Below are positions 50,090-59,817 of a stretch of 64,000 nt of DNA, piece by piece. Below the pieces are notes generated by a model that was given only the letters and a program-made list of their open reading frames with translations, was not told where the DNA came from and made no database searches. Both the position numbers and the translations under genes were made by a program. Source of the DNA: an unidentified bacterial endosymbiont (GTDB lineage: Bacteria; Pseudomonadota; Gammaproteobacteria; Enterobacterales; Enterobacteriaceae); NCBI RefSeq assembly GCF_918797525.1, contig NZ_OU963893.1, positions 496,001-560,000 of the forward strand, in the 5' to 3' direction. Positions within the stretch are counted from its first letter, which is position 1; each line of letters starts with the position of its first letter.

Positions 50090-50138
50090 CCCCTCACCCT
50101 CACCCTCGGCTCTTTGGGGAGAGGGCCGGGATGAGGGG
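50090..50138. repeat. CCCCTCACC-type palindromic repeat, copy 4
   Basis: CCCCTCACCCTCACCCTC pairs imperfectly with GGGGAGAGGGCCGGG and ATGAGGGG around CGGCTCTTT. It lies between ugpB and ugpA, so it may attenuate or stabilise message and raise binding protein over permease. Confidence 0.7.
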
Positions 50139-50158
50139 AAACCAACCTGAGCTAACCT

Positions 50159-51046
50159 ATGTCATCTTCCCGTCCGGTGTTCCGTTCCCGCTGGCTACCG
50201 TACCTGCTGGTCGCGCCGCAGCTGGTCATCACCGTTATCTTTTTTATTTGGCCTGCGGGCGAAGCGCTGTGGTACTCGGTACAACGCGTCGATCCGTTCG
50301 GGCTTTCGAGTCAGTTTGTCGGCCTGGATAACTTCGCTGCCCTGTGGCACGACAGCTATTACCTCGACGCCTTCTGGACGACGATCAAATTCAGCACCCT
50401 GGTGACCGTCAGCGGTTTGGTCGCCTCGCTGTTCTTCGCCGCACTGGTGGATTACGTGGTGCGCGGCAGCCGTCTTTACCAAACGCTGATGCTGCTGCCT
50501 TACGCCGTCGCGCCCGCCGTGGCCGCCGTGCTGTGGATCTTCCTCTTTAACCCCGGGCGCGGGTTGATTACCCATGTGCTGGCGGAGCTGGGCTATGACT
50601 GGAACCACGCCCAGAACAGTGGGCAGGCGATGTTCCTGGTGGTATTCGCCTCGGTGTGGAAGCAGATCAGCTACAACTTCCTGTTCTTCTTTGCCGCGCT
50701 GCAATCCATTCCGCGCTCGCTGGTTGAAGCCGCGGCGATTGATGGCGCAGGCCCGGTCCGCCGCTTCTTTCGGCTTTCGCTGCCGCTGATCGCCCCAGTG
50801 AGTTTCTTCCTGCTGGTGGTCAACCTGGTGTACGCCTTCTTCGACACCTTCCCGGTGATTGACGCCGCCACCGCAGGCGGCCCGGTACAGGCCACCACCA
50901 CGCTGATTTATAAAATCTACCGCGAAGGGTTTGCCGGGCTTGATCTTTCGGCCTCCGCCGCCCAGTCGGTGGTGCTGATGTTCCTCGTCATCACCCTTAC
51001 GGTGGTGCAGTTCCGTTATGTCGAAAGTAAGGTGCGCTACCAATGA
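50159..51046 (+). CDS. ugpA: sn-glycerol-3-phosphate ABC permease UgpA
   Basis: This 295-residue permease has six hydrophobic helices and the ABC-coupling EAA motif in [21 protein letters not shown]. The ATG at 50159 gives [21 protein letters not shown] and the E. coli length. It overlaps ugpE by 4 bases. Confidence 0.96.
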   Translation: MSSSRPVFRSRWLPYLLVAPQLVITVIFFIWPAGEALWYSVQRVDPFGLSSQFVGLDNFAALWHDSYYLDAFWTTIKFSTLVTVSGLVASLFFAALVDYVVRGSRLYQTLMLLPYAVAPAVAAVLWIFLFNPGRGLITHVLAELGYDWNHAQNSGQAMFLVVFASVWKQISYNFLFFFAALQSIPRSLVEAAAIDGAGPVRRFFRLSLPLIAPVSFFLLVVNLVYAFFDTFPVIDAATAGGPVQATTTLIYKIYREGFAGLDLSASAAQSVVLMFLVITLTVVQFRYVESKVRYQ

Positions 51047-51888
51047 TTGAGAACCGTCGCGGGCTGACGATTTTCAGCCACACCATGCTGATTTTGGGGA
51101 TTATCGTTATCCTGTTCCCGCTGTACGTGGCCTTTGTGGCCGCCACGCTTGACACCAAAGCGGTGTTCGACACGCCGATGACGCTGATCCCAGGCGGGCA
51201 TCTGTTGGAGAACATGGTGACCATCTGGACGCAGGGTGTGGGGGCTAACAACGCGCCGTTCTGGCTGATGATGCTCAACAGCTTCATTATGGCGTTCGGC
51301 ATCACGGTGGGCAAAATCACGGTGTCGATGCTCTCGGCCTTCGCCATCGTTTGGTTCCGCTTTCCGCTGCGTAATCTGTTCTTCTGGATGATTTTCCTCA
51401 CCCTGATGCTGCCGGTGGAAGTGCGCATCTTCCCGACCGTGGAAGTGATCGCCAACCTCGGCATGCTGGACAGCTACGCGGGCTTAACTCTGCCGTTGAT
51501 GGCCTCGGCAACCGCCACCTTCCTGTTCCGTCAGTTTTTTATGACCCTGCCGGACGAGCTGATTGAAGCCGCGCGCATCGACGGCGCGTCGCCGATGCGC
51601 TTTTTCCACGACATTGTGCTGCCGCTGTCGAAAACCAACCTCGCGGCGCTGTTTGTGATCACCTTTATCTACGGCTGGAACCAGTACCTGTGGCCGCTGC
51701 TGATTATCCAGGATGTCAACCTCGGTACCGCCGTGGCGGGCATCAAGGGCATGATCGCCACTGGTGAAGGCACCACCCTCTGGAACCAGGTGATGGCGGC
51801 GATGCTGCTCACCCTTATCCCACCCGTCGTCATTGTTTTAGCCATGCAGCGTGCGTTTGTCCGCGGCCTGGTCGATAGCGAGAAATAA
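51043..51888 (+). CDS. ugpE: sn-glycerol-3-phosphate ABC permease UgpE
   Basis: This 281-residue partner permease has six helices and the EAA motif [17 protein letters not shown]. Length matches E. coli UgpE (281). The ugpC start is one base after its stop codon. Confidence 0.96.
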   Translation: MIENRRGLTIFSHTMLILGIIVILFPLYVAFVAATLDTKAVFDTPMTLIPGGHLLENMVTIWTQGVGANNAPFWLMMLNSFIMAFGITVGKITVSMLSAFAIVWFRFPLRNLFFWMIFLTLMLPVEVRIFPTVEVIANLGMLDSYAGLTLPLMASATATFLFRQFFMTLPDELIEAARIDGASPMRFFHDIVLPLSKTNLAALFVITFIYGWNQYLWPLLIIQDVNLGTAVAGIKGMIATGEGTTLWNQVMAAMLLTLIPPVVIVLAMQRAFVRGLVDSEK

Positions 51889-51889
51889 A

Positions 51890-52960
51890 ATGGCAGGTTT
51901 AAAACTTCAGGCAGTCAGCAAAAGCTGGGACGCTAAATCTCAGGTTATTCAGCCGTTAACCCTCGACGTGGCGGACGGTGAATTTATCGTGATGGTCGGC
52001 CCGTCCGGCTGCGGAAAATCCACCCTGCTGCGCATGGTGGCGGGGCTTGAGCGCGTCACCGGCGGCGATATCTGGATTGACCGCCAGCGGGTTACCGAGA
52101 TGGAGCCGAAAGACCGTGGCATCGCAATGGTGTTCCAGAACTATGCGCTCTATCCACACATGAGCGTGGAAGAGAACATGGCCTGGGGGCTGAAAATTCG
52201 CGGGATGGGCAAAGGCCATATCGACGAGCGAGTAAAAGAGGCAGCCCGCATTCTGGAGCTGGACGGCCTGCTGAAGCGTCGCCCGCGCGAGCTTTCCGGC
52301 GGCCAGCGTCAGCGCGTGGCGATGGGGCGCGCCATTGTGCGTGATCCGGCGGTATTCCTGTTTGACGAACCGCTCTCTAATCTTGATGCCAAACTGCGCG
52401 TGCAGATGCGCCTTGAACTGCAGCAATTGCATCGCCGTTTGAAAACCACCTCCCTGTACGTGACCCACGATCAGGTTGAGGCGATGACCCTCGCCCAGCG
52501 CGTGATGGTGATGAATAAAGGCATCGCCGAGCAGATTGGCACCCCGGTTGAGGTGTACGAGAAACCTGCCACCCGCTTTGTCGCAAGCTTCATCGGCAGC
52601 CCGGCAATGAACCTGCTGGAAGGGCACATCAGCAGTTCAGGCACGCACTTTGAACTGGGAAGCGGTATGGCGTTACCGATCAACTGGTACTATCGTGGCT
52701 ACGCAGGGCGTAAAATGACGCTGGGTATCCGCCCGGAGCATATTGCTTTAACCGCTCAGGCAGAAGGCGGTGTTCCGTTGGTGATGGACACGCTGGAGAT
52801 GCTGGGCGCGGACAACCTGGCGCACGGGCGCTGGGGTGAGCAAAAGCTGGTGGTGCGCCTGCCACATCAGGAGCGCCCGAAAGCAGGCAGCACGCTGTGG
52901 CTGCATTTGCCGGAAAATCACCTGCACTTATTTGACGGTGAAACAGGACAACGCATATGA
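51890..52960 (+). CDS. ugpC: sn-glycerol-3-phosphate ABC ATPase UgpC
   Basis: This 356-residue MalK-type ATPase has Walker [10 protein letters not shown], signature [14 protein letters not shown] and Walker [15 protein letters not shown], then a C-terminal regulatory OB domain. The ATG at 51890 gives [14 protein letters not shown] and the E. coli length; the open frame from 51851 lies inside ugpE. It overlaps ugpQ by 4 bases. Confidence 0.96.
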   Translation: MAGLKLQAVSKSWDAKSQVIQPLTLDVADGEFIVMVGPSGCGKSTLLRMVAGLERVTGGDIWIDRQRVTEMEPKDRGIAMVFQNYALYPHMSVEENMAWGLKIRGMGKGHIDERVKEAARILELDGLLKRRPRELSGGQRQRVAMGRAIVRDPAVFLFDEPLSNLDAKLRVQMRLELQQLHRRLKTTSLYVTHDQVEAMTLAQRVMVMNKGIAEQIGTPVEVYEKPATRFVASFIGSPAMNLLEGHISSSGTHFELGSGMALPINWYYRGYAGRKMTLGIRPEHIALTAQAEGGVPLVMDTLEMLGADNLAHGRWGEQKLVVRLPHQERPKAGSTLWLHLPENHLHLFDGETGQRI

Positions 52961-53706
52961 GTAACTGGCCTTATCCCCATATTGTCGCCCACCGTGGCGG
53001 TGGAAAACTGGCACCGGAAAACACCCTTGCGGCGATCGACAAAGGGGCCTGTTTCGGTCATACCATGATTGAATTTGACGCCAAACTGTCGAAGGATGGC
53101 GAAATATTCCTGCTACACGATGACAACCTCGAACGCACCAGCAACGGCTGGGGCGTGGCGGGCGAACTGCCGTGGCGCGATCTGCTGAAGGTGGACGCCG
53201 GAAGCTGGTTCAGCGGGGAATTCAAAGGCGAACCGCTGCCGCTGCTGGCGGAAGTGGCCGACCGCTGTCGTCAATACGGGATGATGGCTAACATCGAAAT
53301 CAAACCCACCACCGGTACCGGGCCACTCACGGGCAACGTGATAGCGCTGGCCGCACGGGAGCTGTGGGAAGGAATGACCGCGCCGCTGCTGTCATCGTTT
53401 GACATCGATGCCCTGGAGGCCGCGCAGGCGGCGGCGCCTGAGCTACCGCGCGGGCTGCTGCTGGACAACTGGCGCGAAGACTGGCGCACGCTGACGGCCC
53501 GTTTAAACTGCGTGTCAATTCACCTGAATCACAGGCTGCTGGATAACGCGCGGGTGAAGATGTTGAAAGAGGCCGGGCTGCATATCCTGGTCTACACCGT
53601 CAACAAACCCCAGCGGGCAGCCGAATTGCTGCGCTGGGGCGTGGATTGCATCTGTACCGATGCAATTGACCTGATAGGCCCGAACTTTAGTTCTGCGGAT
53701 TATTAA
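52957..53706 (+). CDS. ugpQ: cytoplasmic glycerophosphodiester phosphodiesterase
   Basis: This 249-residue GDPD-family enzyme hydrolyses glycerophosphodiesters imported by Ugp to glycerol-3-phosphate and an alcohol. The [15 protein letters not shown] motif with the catalytic His and Glu, and [18 protein letters not shown], are visible. There is no signal peptide. Its 3' end overlaps the convergent yhhA by 20 bases. Confidence 0.96.
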   Translation: MSNWPYPHIVAHRGGGKLAPENTLAAIDKGACFGHTMIEFDAKLSKDGEIFLLHDDNLERTSNGWGVAGELPWRDLLKVDAGSWFSGEFKGEPLPLLAEVADRCRQYGMMANIEIKPTTGTGPLTGNVIALAARELWEGMTAPLLSSFDIDALEAAQAAAPELPRGLLLDNWREDWRTLTARLNCVSIHLNHRLLDNARVKMLKEAGLHILVYTVNKPQRAAELLRWGVDCICTDAIDLIGPNFSSADY

Positions 53707-54067
53707 GCATACTGCCATTGGACTGCGGCGACAGCATATGTTGCTGGCCGCTGTTCAGGGTTGATCCCCCGCCTAACATGCCGCCGTTTTTGTTTTGCAG
53801 CGGCTGCTCACGTACCTGCCCCTGCTGAATGCGCTGGGTGTTGCTATTCATCTGATTTTGCAGGCTTTGCTGCTGTATCTGCGTCTGGGTTCTCAACTGC
53901 TGGTTGAGCATCCCCTTTTGCTGTTGCTGCTGGCTCATCATCTCCGACTGCATCCGCTGCTGGCTCGGAATAACATAGCCTGGCTGGTTCGGGTTATTCA
54001 TCGTATTCAGTGGCTGTGCGAGCGCGGCGAAGGGAAGCAGCGCCGTAAGGATCAATAATCGTTTCAT
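53687..54067 (-). CDS. yhhA: YhhA, Gln-rich periplasmic protein (DUF2756)
   Basis: This 126-residue protein has a signal peptide ([18 protein letters not shown]) followed by a low-complexity region rich in Gln, Asn and Met ([19 protein letters not shown]). E. coli YhhA is similar but longer (146). The ATG at 54067 has AAGGAGG 8 bases upstream, which decides the start over the TTG two codons earlier. It is divergent from ggt. Function unknown. Confidence 0.88.
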   Translation of the reverse strand: MKRLLILTALLPFAALAQPLNTMNNPNQPGYVIPSQQRMQSEMMSQQQQQKGMLNQQLRTQTQIQQQSLQNQMNSNTQRIQQGQVREQPLQNKNGGMLGGGSTLNSGQQHMLSPQSNGSMLNNPQN

Positions 54068-54193
54068 CGTCAATTCCTCCTTTGAGGGCCTCTCTTAAGT
54101 TTACTCTGATTCCACCATTACGATGATTTTTTAGGAGTTGTGAACCAGGCTTAATCGGGGAATATGGACCCTATCACCTGGAGAATAATACTG

Positions 54194-55936
54194 ATGAAAC
54201 CAACGTTTTTGCGCTGGGTAGCGATCGCTGCGCTGATGGCTGGCGGTACGTTTAGCGTGGCGGCCAACCCGCCGGCGGCCCTGCCCGTATCCTACGGCGT
54301 AGAAGAAGATGTTTTCCATCCCGTGCGGGCGACCCATGGCATGGTGGCTTCTGTGGACGCACTGGCAACGCAGGTGGGCGTGGATATTCTTCGGCAGGGG
54401 GGGAACGCCGTGGATGCGGCGGTCGCCGTTGGCTATGCCCTGGCGGTGACGCACCCGCAGGCGGGTAACCTGGGCGGCGGCGGGTTTATGATGCTGCGTA
54501 CCAAAGATGGTAAAACGACGGCTATCGACTTCCGCGAGATGGCGCCTGACCGGGCATCACGCGACATGTTTCTCGACGACCAGGGCAACCTGGACAGCAA
54601 AAAATCTTTGACGTCGCACCTTGCCACCGGTACGCCGGGCACCGTCGCGGGTTTCTCGCTGGCGCTGGAAAAATACGGCACGTTGCCGCTGAATAAGGTG
54701 GTGCAGCCCGCCATTAAGCTGGCGCGCGAGGGGTTCGTGGTAAACGACGCGCTGGCCGACGATCTCAAAACCTACGGCAGTGAAGTCATTCCCTATCACG
54801 AAAACAGCAAGGCTATCTTCTGGAAAGACGGCGAGCCGCTGAAGAAGGGCGACAAGCTGGTGCAGGCGGATCTCGCGAAAAGTCTCGAGCTGATTGCTGA
54901 AAATGGCCCGGATGCCTTCTACAAAGGGGCGATTGCCGACCAGATTGCCGACGAGATGCTTAAAAACGGCGGGCTGATCGTCAAAGCGGATTTAGCGGCG
55001 TACAAAGCGGTAGAGCGTGAGCCGGTTAGCGGAACTTATCGCGGCTACGCGATCTTTTCTATGCCGCCCCCGTCCTCCGGCGGTATTCATATCGTGCAGA
55101 TCCTCAATATTCTTGAAAACTTCGATATGCGCACGTTCGGCTTCGGCAGCGCGGACGCTATGCAAATTATGGCCGAGGCGGAAAAACACGCTTACGCCGA
55201 CCGCTCGGAATATCTCGGCGATCCGGACTTCGTGAAGGTGCCGTGGCAGGCGCTGACCAACAAAGCCTATGCTAAATCGATTGCCGAACAGATTGATATC
55301 AATAAGGCCAGGGCGTCGAGCGAGATCCGACCCGGCAAGCTGGCACCATATGAAAGCAACCAGACCACCCACTTTTCGGTGGTGGATAAGGACGGCAATG
55401 CGGTGGCGGTGACCTATACGCTCAATACTACGTTCGGTACCGGAATCGTGGCGGGCAATAGCGGTATTCTGCTGAACAACGAGATGGATGACTTCTCCGC
55501 CAAACCTGGCGTGCCAAACGTCTACGGGCTGGTGGGCGGCGATGCCAATGCGGTAGGGCCGAAAAAACGTCCGCTGTCGTCGATGTCGCCCACCATCGTG
55601 GTGAAAGACGGTAAAACCTGGCTGGTAACCGGCAGCCCGGGCGGCAGTCGAATTATTACGGCCGTGCTGCAGATGGTGGTGAACAGCATCGATTTTGGCA
55701 TGAACGTCGCCGAAGCGACCAACGCCCCGCGTTTTCACCATCAGTGGCTGCCGGATGAACTGCGCGTTGAGAAGGGCTTTAGCCCGGACACCCTCAGGCT
55801 GCTGGCGCAGCGCGGGCAGAAGGTGGCGGTGAAAGAGGCGATGGGCAGTACCCAGAGCATTATGGTCGGGCCGGACGGCGCGTTATTTGGGGCGTCGGAC
55901 CCGCGTTCGGTAGATGATTTAACTGCGGGGTACTGA
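54194..55936 (+). CDS. ggt: gamma-glutamyltranspeptidase
   Basis: This 580-residue periplasmic enzyme hydrolyses and transfers the gamma-glutamyl group of glutathione. It has a signal peptide (to about residue 25) and the self-cleavage site before Thr391 in NQTTHFSVVDKDGN, which becomes the catalytic N-terminus of the small subunit. GSPGGSRIITAVLQ is the family signature. The ATG at 54194 gives MKPTFLRWVAIAAL and the E. coli length; the frame from 54164 is unsupported. E. coli yhhY, which follows ggt there, is absent. Confidence 0.96.
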   Translation: MKPTFLRWVAIAALMAGGTFSVAANPPAALPVSYGVEEDVFHPVRATHGMVASVDALATQVGVDILRQGGNAVDAAVAVGYALAVTHPQAGNLGGGGFMMLRTKDGKTTAIDFREMAPDRASRDMFLDDQGNLDSKKSLTSHLATGTPGTVAGFSLALEKYGTLPLNKVVQPAIKLAREGFVVNDALADDLKTYGSEVIPYHENSKAIFWKDGEPLKKGDKLVQADLAKSLELIAENGPDAFYKGAIADQIADEMLKNGGLIVKADLAAYKAVEREPVSGTYRGYAIFSMPPPSSGGIHIVQILNILENFDMRTFGFGSADAMQIMAEAEKHAYADRSEYLGDPDFVKVPWQALTNKAYAKSIAEQIDINKARASSEIRPGKLAPYESNQTTHFSVVDKDGNAVAVTYTLNTTFGTGIVAGNSGILLNNEMDDFSAKPGVPNVYGLVGGDANAVGPKKRPLSSMSPTIVVKDGKTWLVTGSPGGSRIITAVLQMVVNSIDFGMNVAEATNAPRFHHQWLPDELRVEKGFSPDTLRLLAQRGQKVAVKEAMGSTQSIMVGPDGALFGASDPRSVDDLTAGY

Positions 55937-56044
55937 TTTTTCATCTCCTCCACAGGCCCTTTTCCCGGCGGGAACGCTACAGACCTTATGGTAAGTAAAG
56001 GGCCTTAAAATTAGAGTCGACCGTTATTTTTTTTTCAAAAAGTA

Positions 56045-56076
56045 TTGGACAAGTGCGAATGAGAATGATTATTATT
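56045..56076 (+). promoter_or_regulatory. ryhB promoter with Fur box
   Basis: A -35 TTGGAC (56045-56050) is followed by AATGAGAATGATTATTATT (56058-56076), which fits the 19-base Fur box and covers the -10 region (ATTATT, 56068-56073). This predicts repression by Fur-Fe(II), as in E. coli. Confidence 0.85.
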
Positions 56077-56081
56077 GCTTT

Positions 56082-56176
56082 GCATTCAGGAAGACCGCTA
56101 CGGGAAACTGAAAGCACGACATTGCTCACATTGCTTCCAGTATTATTTTAGCCAGCGTCTCGCTGGCTTTTTTTTT
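56082..56176 (+). ncRNA. ryhB: RyhB small regulatory RNA
   Basis: The 95-base transcript region contains the conserved pairing core GAAAGCACGACATTGCTCAC and ATTGCTTCCAGTATTA, an Hfq-binding region, and a terminator hairpin GCCAGCG-TCT-CGCTGGC followed by nine T. RyhB represses iron-using proteins when iron is short. The 5' stem (GGAAGACCGCTACGGGAAAC) and the terminator loop differ from E. coli while pairing is kept. Its place just before yhhX is as in E. coli. The 5' end is inferred from the promoter. Confidence 0.93.
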
Positions 56177-56216
56177 GTTATGGTTAGACTCAGTAACCTT
56201 CAAAAAGGACTGAGCC

Positions 56217-57254
56217 ATGACACTACATTGCGCATTTATTGGATTTGGCAAAAGCACCACGCGTTACCACCTTCCGTATGTTCTCAACCGTAAAGACAGC
56301 TGGCACGTTGCCCATATCTACTGCCGCAGCGCAAAGCCGGAAGAGCAGTCCCCGCAGTATTCGCACATACATTTCACCCGCGATCCTGGTGAAGTGTTAA
56401 ACGATCCGCAGGTGAAACTGGTGATTGTCTGCACCCATGCCGACAGCCATTTCGACTACGCGAAACGCGCGCTGGAAGCGGGCAAAAACGTACTGGTGGA
56501 AAAACCCTTCACCCCGACCCTCGCCGAAGCGAAGGAACTGTTCGCGCTGGCGAAAAGCAAAGGACTGACCGTTACCCCGTATCAAAACCGTCGTTTTGAC
56601 AGCTGCTTCCTGACGGCGAAAAAGGCGATTGAGAGCGGCAAGCTCGGCGATATTGTGGAGATCGAAAGCCACTTCGATTACTACCGCCCGGTGGCAGAAA
56701 CCAAACCCGGCCTGCCGCAGGACGGTTCATTCTATGGCCTGGGCGTACACACCATGGACCAGATCATCTCCCTGTTTGGCCGCCCGGACCACGTGGCGTA
56801 CGACATCCGCAGCCTGCGCAACAACGCCAACCCGGACGATACCTTCGAGGCGCAACTGTTCTACGGCGACCTGAAGGCCATCGTTAAAACCAGCCATCTG
56901 GTGAAAATCGACTACCCGAAATTTATCGTTCATGGCACGAAGGGCTCGTTTATCAGGTACGGCATCGACCAGCAGGAGACCAGCCTGAAGGCCAACATCA
57001 TGCCAGGTGAACCGGGCTTTGCGGCGGACGATTCCGTTGGCGTGCTGGAGTATGTGAACGACGAAGGCGTGACGGTCAGGGAAGCGCTAAAATCGGAAAC
57101 GGGCGACTATGGCCGCGTCTATGATGCGCTATTTGAAACGCTGGTCAACGGTGCGCCTAATTACGTCAAGGAATCTGACGTTCTGGCCAATCTTGAAATC
57201 ATTGAGCGCGCCTTTGAACAGGCTTCTCCTGCCACAATAACCCTTGCCAGATAA
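56217..57254 (+). CDS. yhhX: Gfo/Idh/MocA-family oxidoreductase YhhX
   Basis: This 345-residue NAD(P)-dependent oxidoreductase matches E. coli YhhX in length and sequence. The N-terminal nucleotide-binding region is AFIGFGKSTTRYHLPYVL, and the family EKPFTPT motif (EKP with the catalytic Lys) is present. The substrate is unknown. It begins 41 bases after the RyhB terminator. Confidence 0.93.
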   Translation: MTLHCAFIGFGKSTTRYHLPYVLNRKDSWHVAHIYCRSAKPEEQSPQYSHIHFTRDPGEVLNDPQVKLVIVCTHADSHFDYAKRALEAGKNVLVEKPFTPTLAEAKELFALAKSKGLTVTPYQNRRFDSCFLTAKKAIESGKLGDIVEIESHFDYYRPVAETKPGLPQDGSFYGLGVHTMDQIISLFGRPDHVAYDIRSLRNNANPDDTFEAQLFYGDLKAIVKTSHLVKIDYPKFIVHGTKGSFIRYGIDQQETSLKANIMPGEPGFAADDSVGVLEYVNDEGVTVREALKSETGDYGRVYDALFETLVNGAPNYVKESDVLANLEIIERAFEQASPATITLAR

Positions 57255-57377
57255 GAAAAAGTGGCTCCTCTGGGCTTGTTCATAATTTTTGAACAGAGGA
57301 GTCAATTTTCACCCTCTATGATCCCAGGTGGTTTGCGTCCACACTTACTCCATCGAAACGAACTGGGGGTGAAAACA

Positions 57378-58073
57378 ATGATCTACTTACGCAAAGCAAA
57401 CGAACGCGGTCACGCGAATCATGGTTGGCTGGACTCATGGCATTCATTCTCGTTTGCCGACTATTACGACCCGAATTTTATGGGCTTCTCCGCCCTGCGC
57501 GTCATTAACGACGACGTGATTGATGCAGGCCAGGGCTTCGGTACCCACCCGCACAAGGATATGGAGATCCTGACCTACGTGCTGGAAGGGGCGGTAGAGC
57601 ACCAGGACAGCATGGGTAATAAAGAGCAGGTTCCGGCGGGCGAGTTCCAGATTATGAGTGCAGGTACCGGTGTGCGTCACTCTGAGTACAACCCGAGCAA
57701 AACGGAAAAACTGCACCTGTATCAAATCTGGATCATTCCGGAAGAGACCGGCATCACGCCGCGCTACGAGCAGCGCCGCTTTGACGCCAAACAGGGCAAA
57801 CAACTGGTGTTGTCCCCGGATGCGCGTGAAGGTTCCCTGAAAGTGCATCAGGACATGGCGCTGTACCGCTGGGCGCTGGCAAAAGATGAACAATCCGTGC
57901 ATCAGATTGCCGCCAACCGCCGGGTGTGGATCCAGGTGGTAAAAGGTGAAGTGACCATAAACGGCACCACCGCCACCACGGCGGATGGTCTGGCAATCTG
58001 GGACGAGCAGGCGCTGTCTGTCCATGCCGACGGCGAAAGTGAAATTTTGCTGTTCGATCTGCCACCGGTCTAA
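57378..58073 (+). CDS. yhhW: pirin-family quercetin 2,3-dioxygenase YhhW
   Basis: This 231-residue bicupin has the metal-binding region GFGTHPHKDMEILTYVLEG and the second block MSAGTGVRHSEYNPS. E. coli YhhW has quercetinase activity in vitro; the physiological substrate is unknown. The ATG at 57378 gives MIYLRKANERGHANHGWLDS and the E. coli length; the frame from 57261 is unsupported. Confidence 0.94.
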   Translation: MIYLRKANERGHANHGWLDSWHSFSFADYYDPNFMGFSALRVINDDVIDAGQGFGTHPHKDMEILTYVLEGAVEHQDSMGNKEQVPAGEFQIMSAGTGVRHSEYNPSKTEKLHLYQIWIIPEETGITPRYEQRRFDAKQGKQLVLSPDAREGSLKVHQDMALYRWALAKDEQSVHQIAANRRVWIQVVKGEVTINGTTATTADGLAIWDEQALSVHADGESEILLFDLPPV

Positions 58074-58080
58074 ATAATTG

Positions 58081-58112
58081 CTCAACCTTCCCTTTAAACG
58101 GGGAAGGTTGAG
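58081..58112. terminator. strong hairpin between yhhW and gntR
   Basis: CTCAACCTTCCC and GGGAAGGTTGAG form a perfect 12-bp stem 7 bases after the yhhW stop codon. There is no T-run, so it may protect the message end or act as a weak terminator. Confidence 0.5.
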
Positions 58113-58164
58113 CGTTGTCCGTGATAAACTGAGAAAATCTCTCACTGCAAGATTTCTCAGGACG

Positions 58165-59160
58165 ATGAAAAAGAAACGCCCCGTGCTTCAGGATGTCGCC
58201 GATCGCGTCGGTGTAACCAAAATGACGGTCAGCCGTTTTTTACGTAACCCGGAACAGGTTTCCGTCGCGTTACGTGGCAAGATTGCCGCAGCCCTCGATG
58301 AACTAGGTTATATCCCCAACCGCGCGCCCGATATTCTCTCCAACGCGACCAGCCGTGCGGTGGGCGTCCTGCTGCCTTCCTTAACTAACCAGGTCTTCGC
58401 CGAGGTGTTACGCGGTATTGAAAGCGTGACCGATGCCTTTGGCTATCAGACCATGCTCGCCCACTACGGGTACAAGCCGGAACTGGAAGAGGAACGTCTT
58501 GAATCAATGTTTTCCTGGAACATCGACGGCCTGATTTTAACCGAACGTACTCACACCCCACGCACGCTGAAGATGATTGAAGTCGCCGGTATTCCGGTGG
58601 TGGAGCTAATGGACAGCCAGTCGCCGTGCCTTGATATCGCCGTTGGCTTTGATAACTTCGAGGCGGCGCGTCAAATGACGTCTGCAATCATCACCCGTGG
58701 TCATCGCCATGTGGCCTATCTGGGCGCGCGTCTTGATGAACGTACTATCATCAAACAGAAGGGATATGAGCAGGCGATGCTTGACGCCGGGTTAACCCCG
58801 TACAGCGTGATGGTGGAGCAATCCTCTTCCTATACGGCGGGTATTGAACTGATGCGCCAGGCACGGCGCGAGTATCCGCAACTGGACGGTATTTTCTGTA
58901 CCAATGATGATCTTGCGGTCGGCGCGGCGTTTGAATGTCAGCGCCTGGGGCTTTCCATTCCGGATGATATGGCAATTGCCGGTTTCCACGGCCACGACAT
59001 CGGCCAGGTGATGGAGCCGCGTCTGGCGAGCGTCCTGACCCCGCGTGAACGCATGGGCCGGATTGGTGCGGAACGCCTGCTGGCGCGTATTCGTGGCGAG
59101 GTAGTTACCCCTAAAATGTTAGATTTAGGTTTCACCTTGTCACCGGGTGGATCTATTTAA
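58165..59160 (+). CDS. gntR: gluconate repressor GntR (LacI family)
   Basis: This 331-residue LacI-type repressor of gluconate uptake and the Entner-Doudoroff genes has the N-terminal HTH LQDVADRVGVTKMTVSRFLRN and a periplasmic-binding-protein-like effector domain. The start ATG at 58165 follows CAGGA (58158-58162) and matches E. coli GntR. It lies upstream of gntK, whose promoter region carries its operators. Confidence 0.96.
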   Translation: MKKKRPVLQDVADRVGVTKMTVSRFLRNPEQVSVALRGKIAAALDELGYIPNRAPDILSNATSRAVGVLLPSLTNQVFAEVLRGIESVTDAFGYQTMLAHYGYKPELEEERLESMFSWNIDGLILTERTHTPRTLKMIEVAGIPVVELMDSQSPCLDIAVGFDNFEAARQMTSAIITRGHRHVAYLGARLDERTIIKQKGYEQAMLDAGLTPYSVMVEQSSSYTAGIELMRQARREYPQLDGIFCTNDDLAVGAAFECQRLGLSIPDDMAIAGFHGHDIGQVMEPRLASVLTPRERMGRIGAERLLARIRGEVVTPKMLDLGFTLSPGGSI

Positions 59161-59239
59161 TCCGACAAATTTGAAGTAGCTCACACTTATTCATTTCGCG
59201 CACGTTTGGATATTGCTTCTCTTTTGCCCCGGCAGGACA

Positions 59240-59270
59240 ATGTTACCGATAACTGTTACCCGTAACAATT
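59240..59270 (+). promoter_or_regulatory. pair of GntR operators before gntK
   Basis: ATGTTACCGATAACT (59240-59254) closely matches the known GntR operator ATGTTACCGATAACA; a second site CTGTTACCCGTAACAATT (59253-59270) overlaps its end. They lie 17 to 47 bases before the gntK start. Confidence 0.8.
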
Positions 59271-59286
59271 GACTGAGGGGCACCCT

Positions 59287-59814
59287 TTGAGCACGACTAA
59301 TCATGATCACCACGTTTACGTCCTGATGGGCGTTTCCGGTAGCGGTAAATCGGCTGTCGCAAGCGAAGTGGCGCACCAGCTTCATGCCGCGTTTCTTGAC
59401 GGTGACTTCCTCCATCCGCGCAGCAATATCACCAAAATGGCAGCAGGCGAGCCGCTGAACGACGACGATCGCAAACCCTGGTTACAGGCGCTGAACGATG
59501 CCGCATTCGCCATGCAGCGTACCAATAAAGTCTCCCTGATCGTCTGTTCTGCGTTGAAAAAAACCTACCGCGACCTGCTGCGGGACGGCAACCCGAACCT
59601 CTCTTTCATCTATCTGAAAGGCGATTTCGAGGTGATTGAAAGCCGTCTGAAGGCACGTAAAGGCCACTTCTTCAAAACCCAGATGCTGGTGACGCAGTTT
59701 GACACGTTGCAGGAGCCGGGTGCGGACGAGAAAAATGTGTTAGTGGTTGATATCGATCAGCCACTGGAAGGTGTTGTCGCCAGCACCATCGAGGTTATTA
59801 ATAAAAGGCCGTAA
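59287..59814 (+). CDS. gntK: thermoresistant gluconokinase
   Basis: This 175-residue P-loop kinase phosphorylates gluconate to 6-phosphogluconate. Walker A is GVSGSGKSAV. The start is the TTG at 59287 (MSTTNHDHHVYVL after initiation), with AGGGGC about 7 bases upstream, and gives the E. coli length; no ATG fits. gntU follows within 3 bases. Confidence 0.94.
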   Translation: MSTTNHDHHVYVLMGVSGSGKSAVASEVAHQLHAAFLDGDFLHPRSNITKMAAGEPLNDDDRKPWLQALNDAAFAMQRTNKVSLIVCSALKKTYRDLLRDGNPNLSFIYLKGDFEVIESRLKARKGHFFKTQMLVTQFDTLQEPGADEKNVLVVDIDQPLEGVVASTIEVINKRP

Positions 59815-59817
59815 GTT

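Noticed and set aside
53687..54067. Gln-rich yhhA as a spurious frame
   Set aside because: It has a strong ribosome site, a clear signal peptide and a counterpart of the same position and composition in E. coli, so I kept it as a gene.
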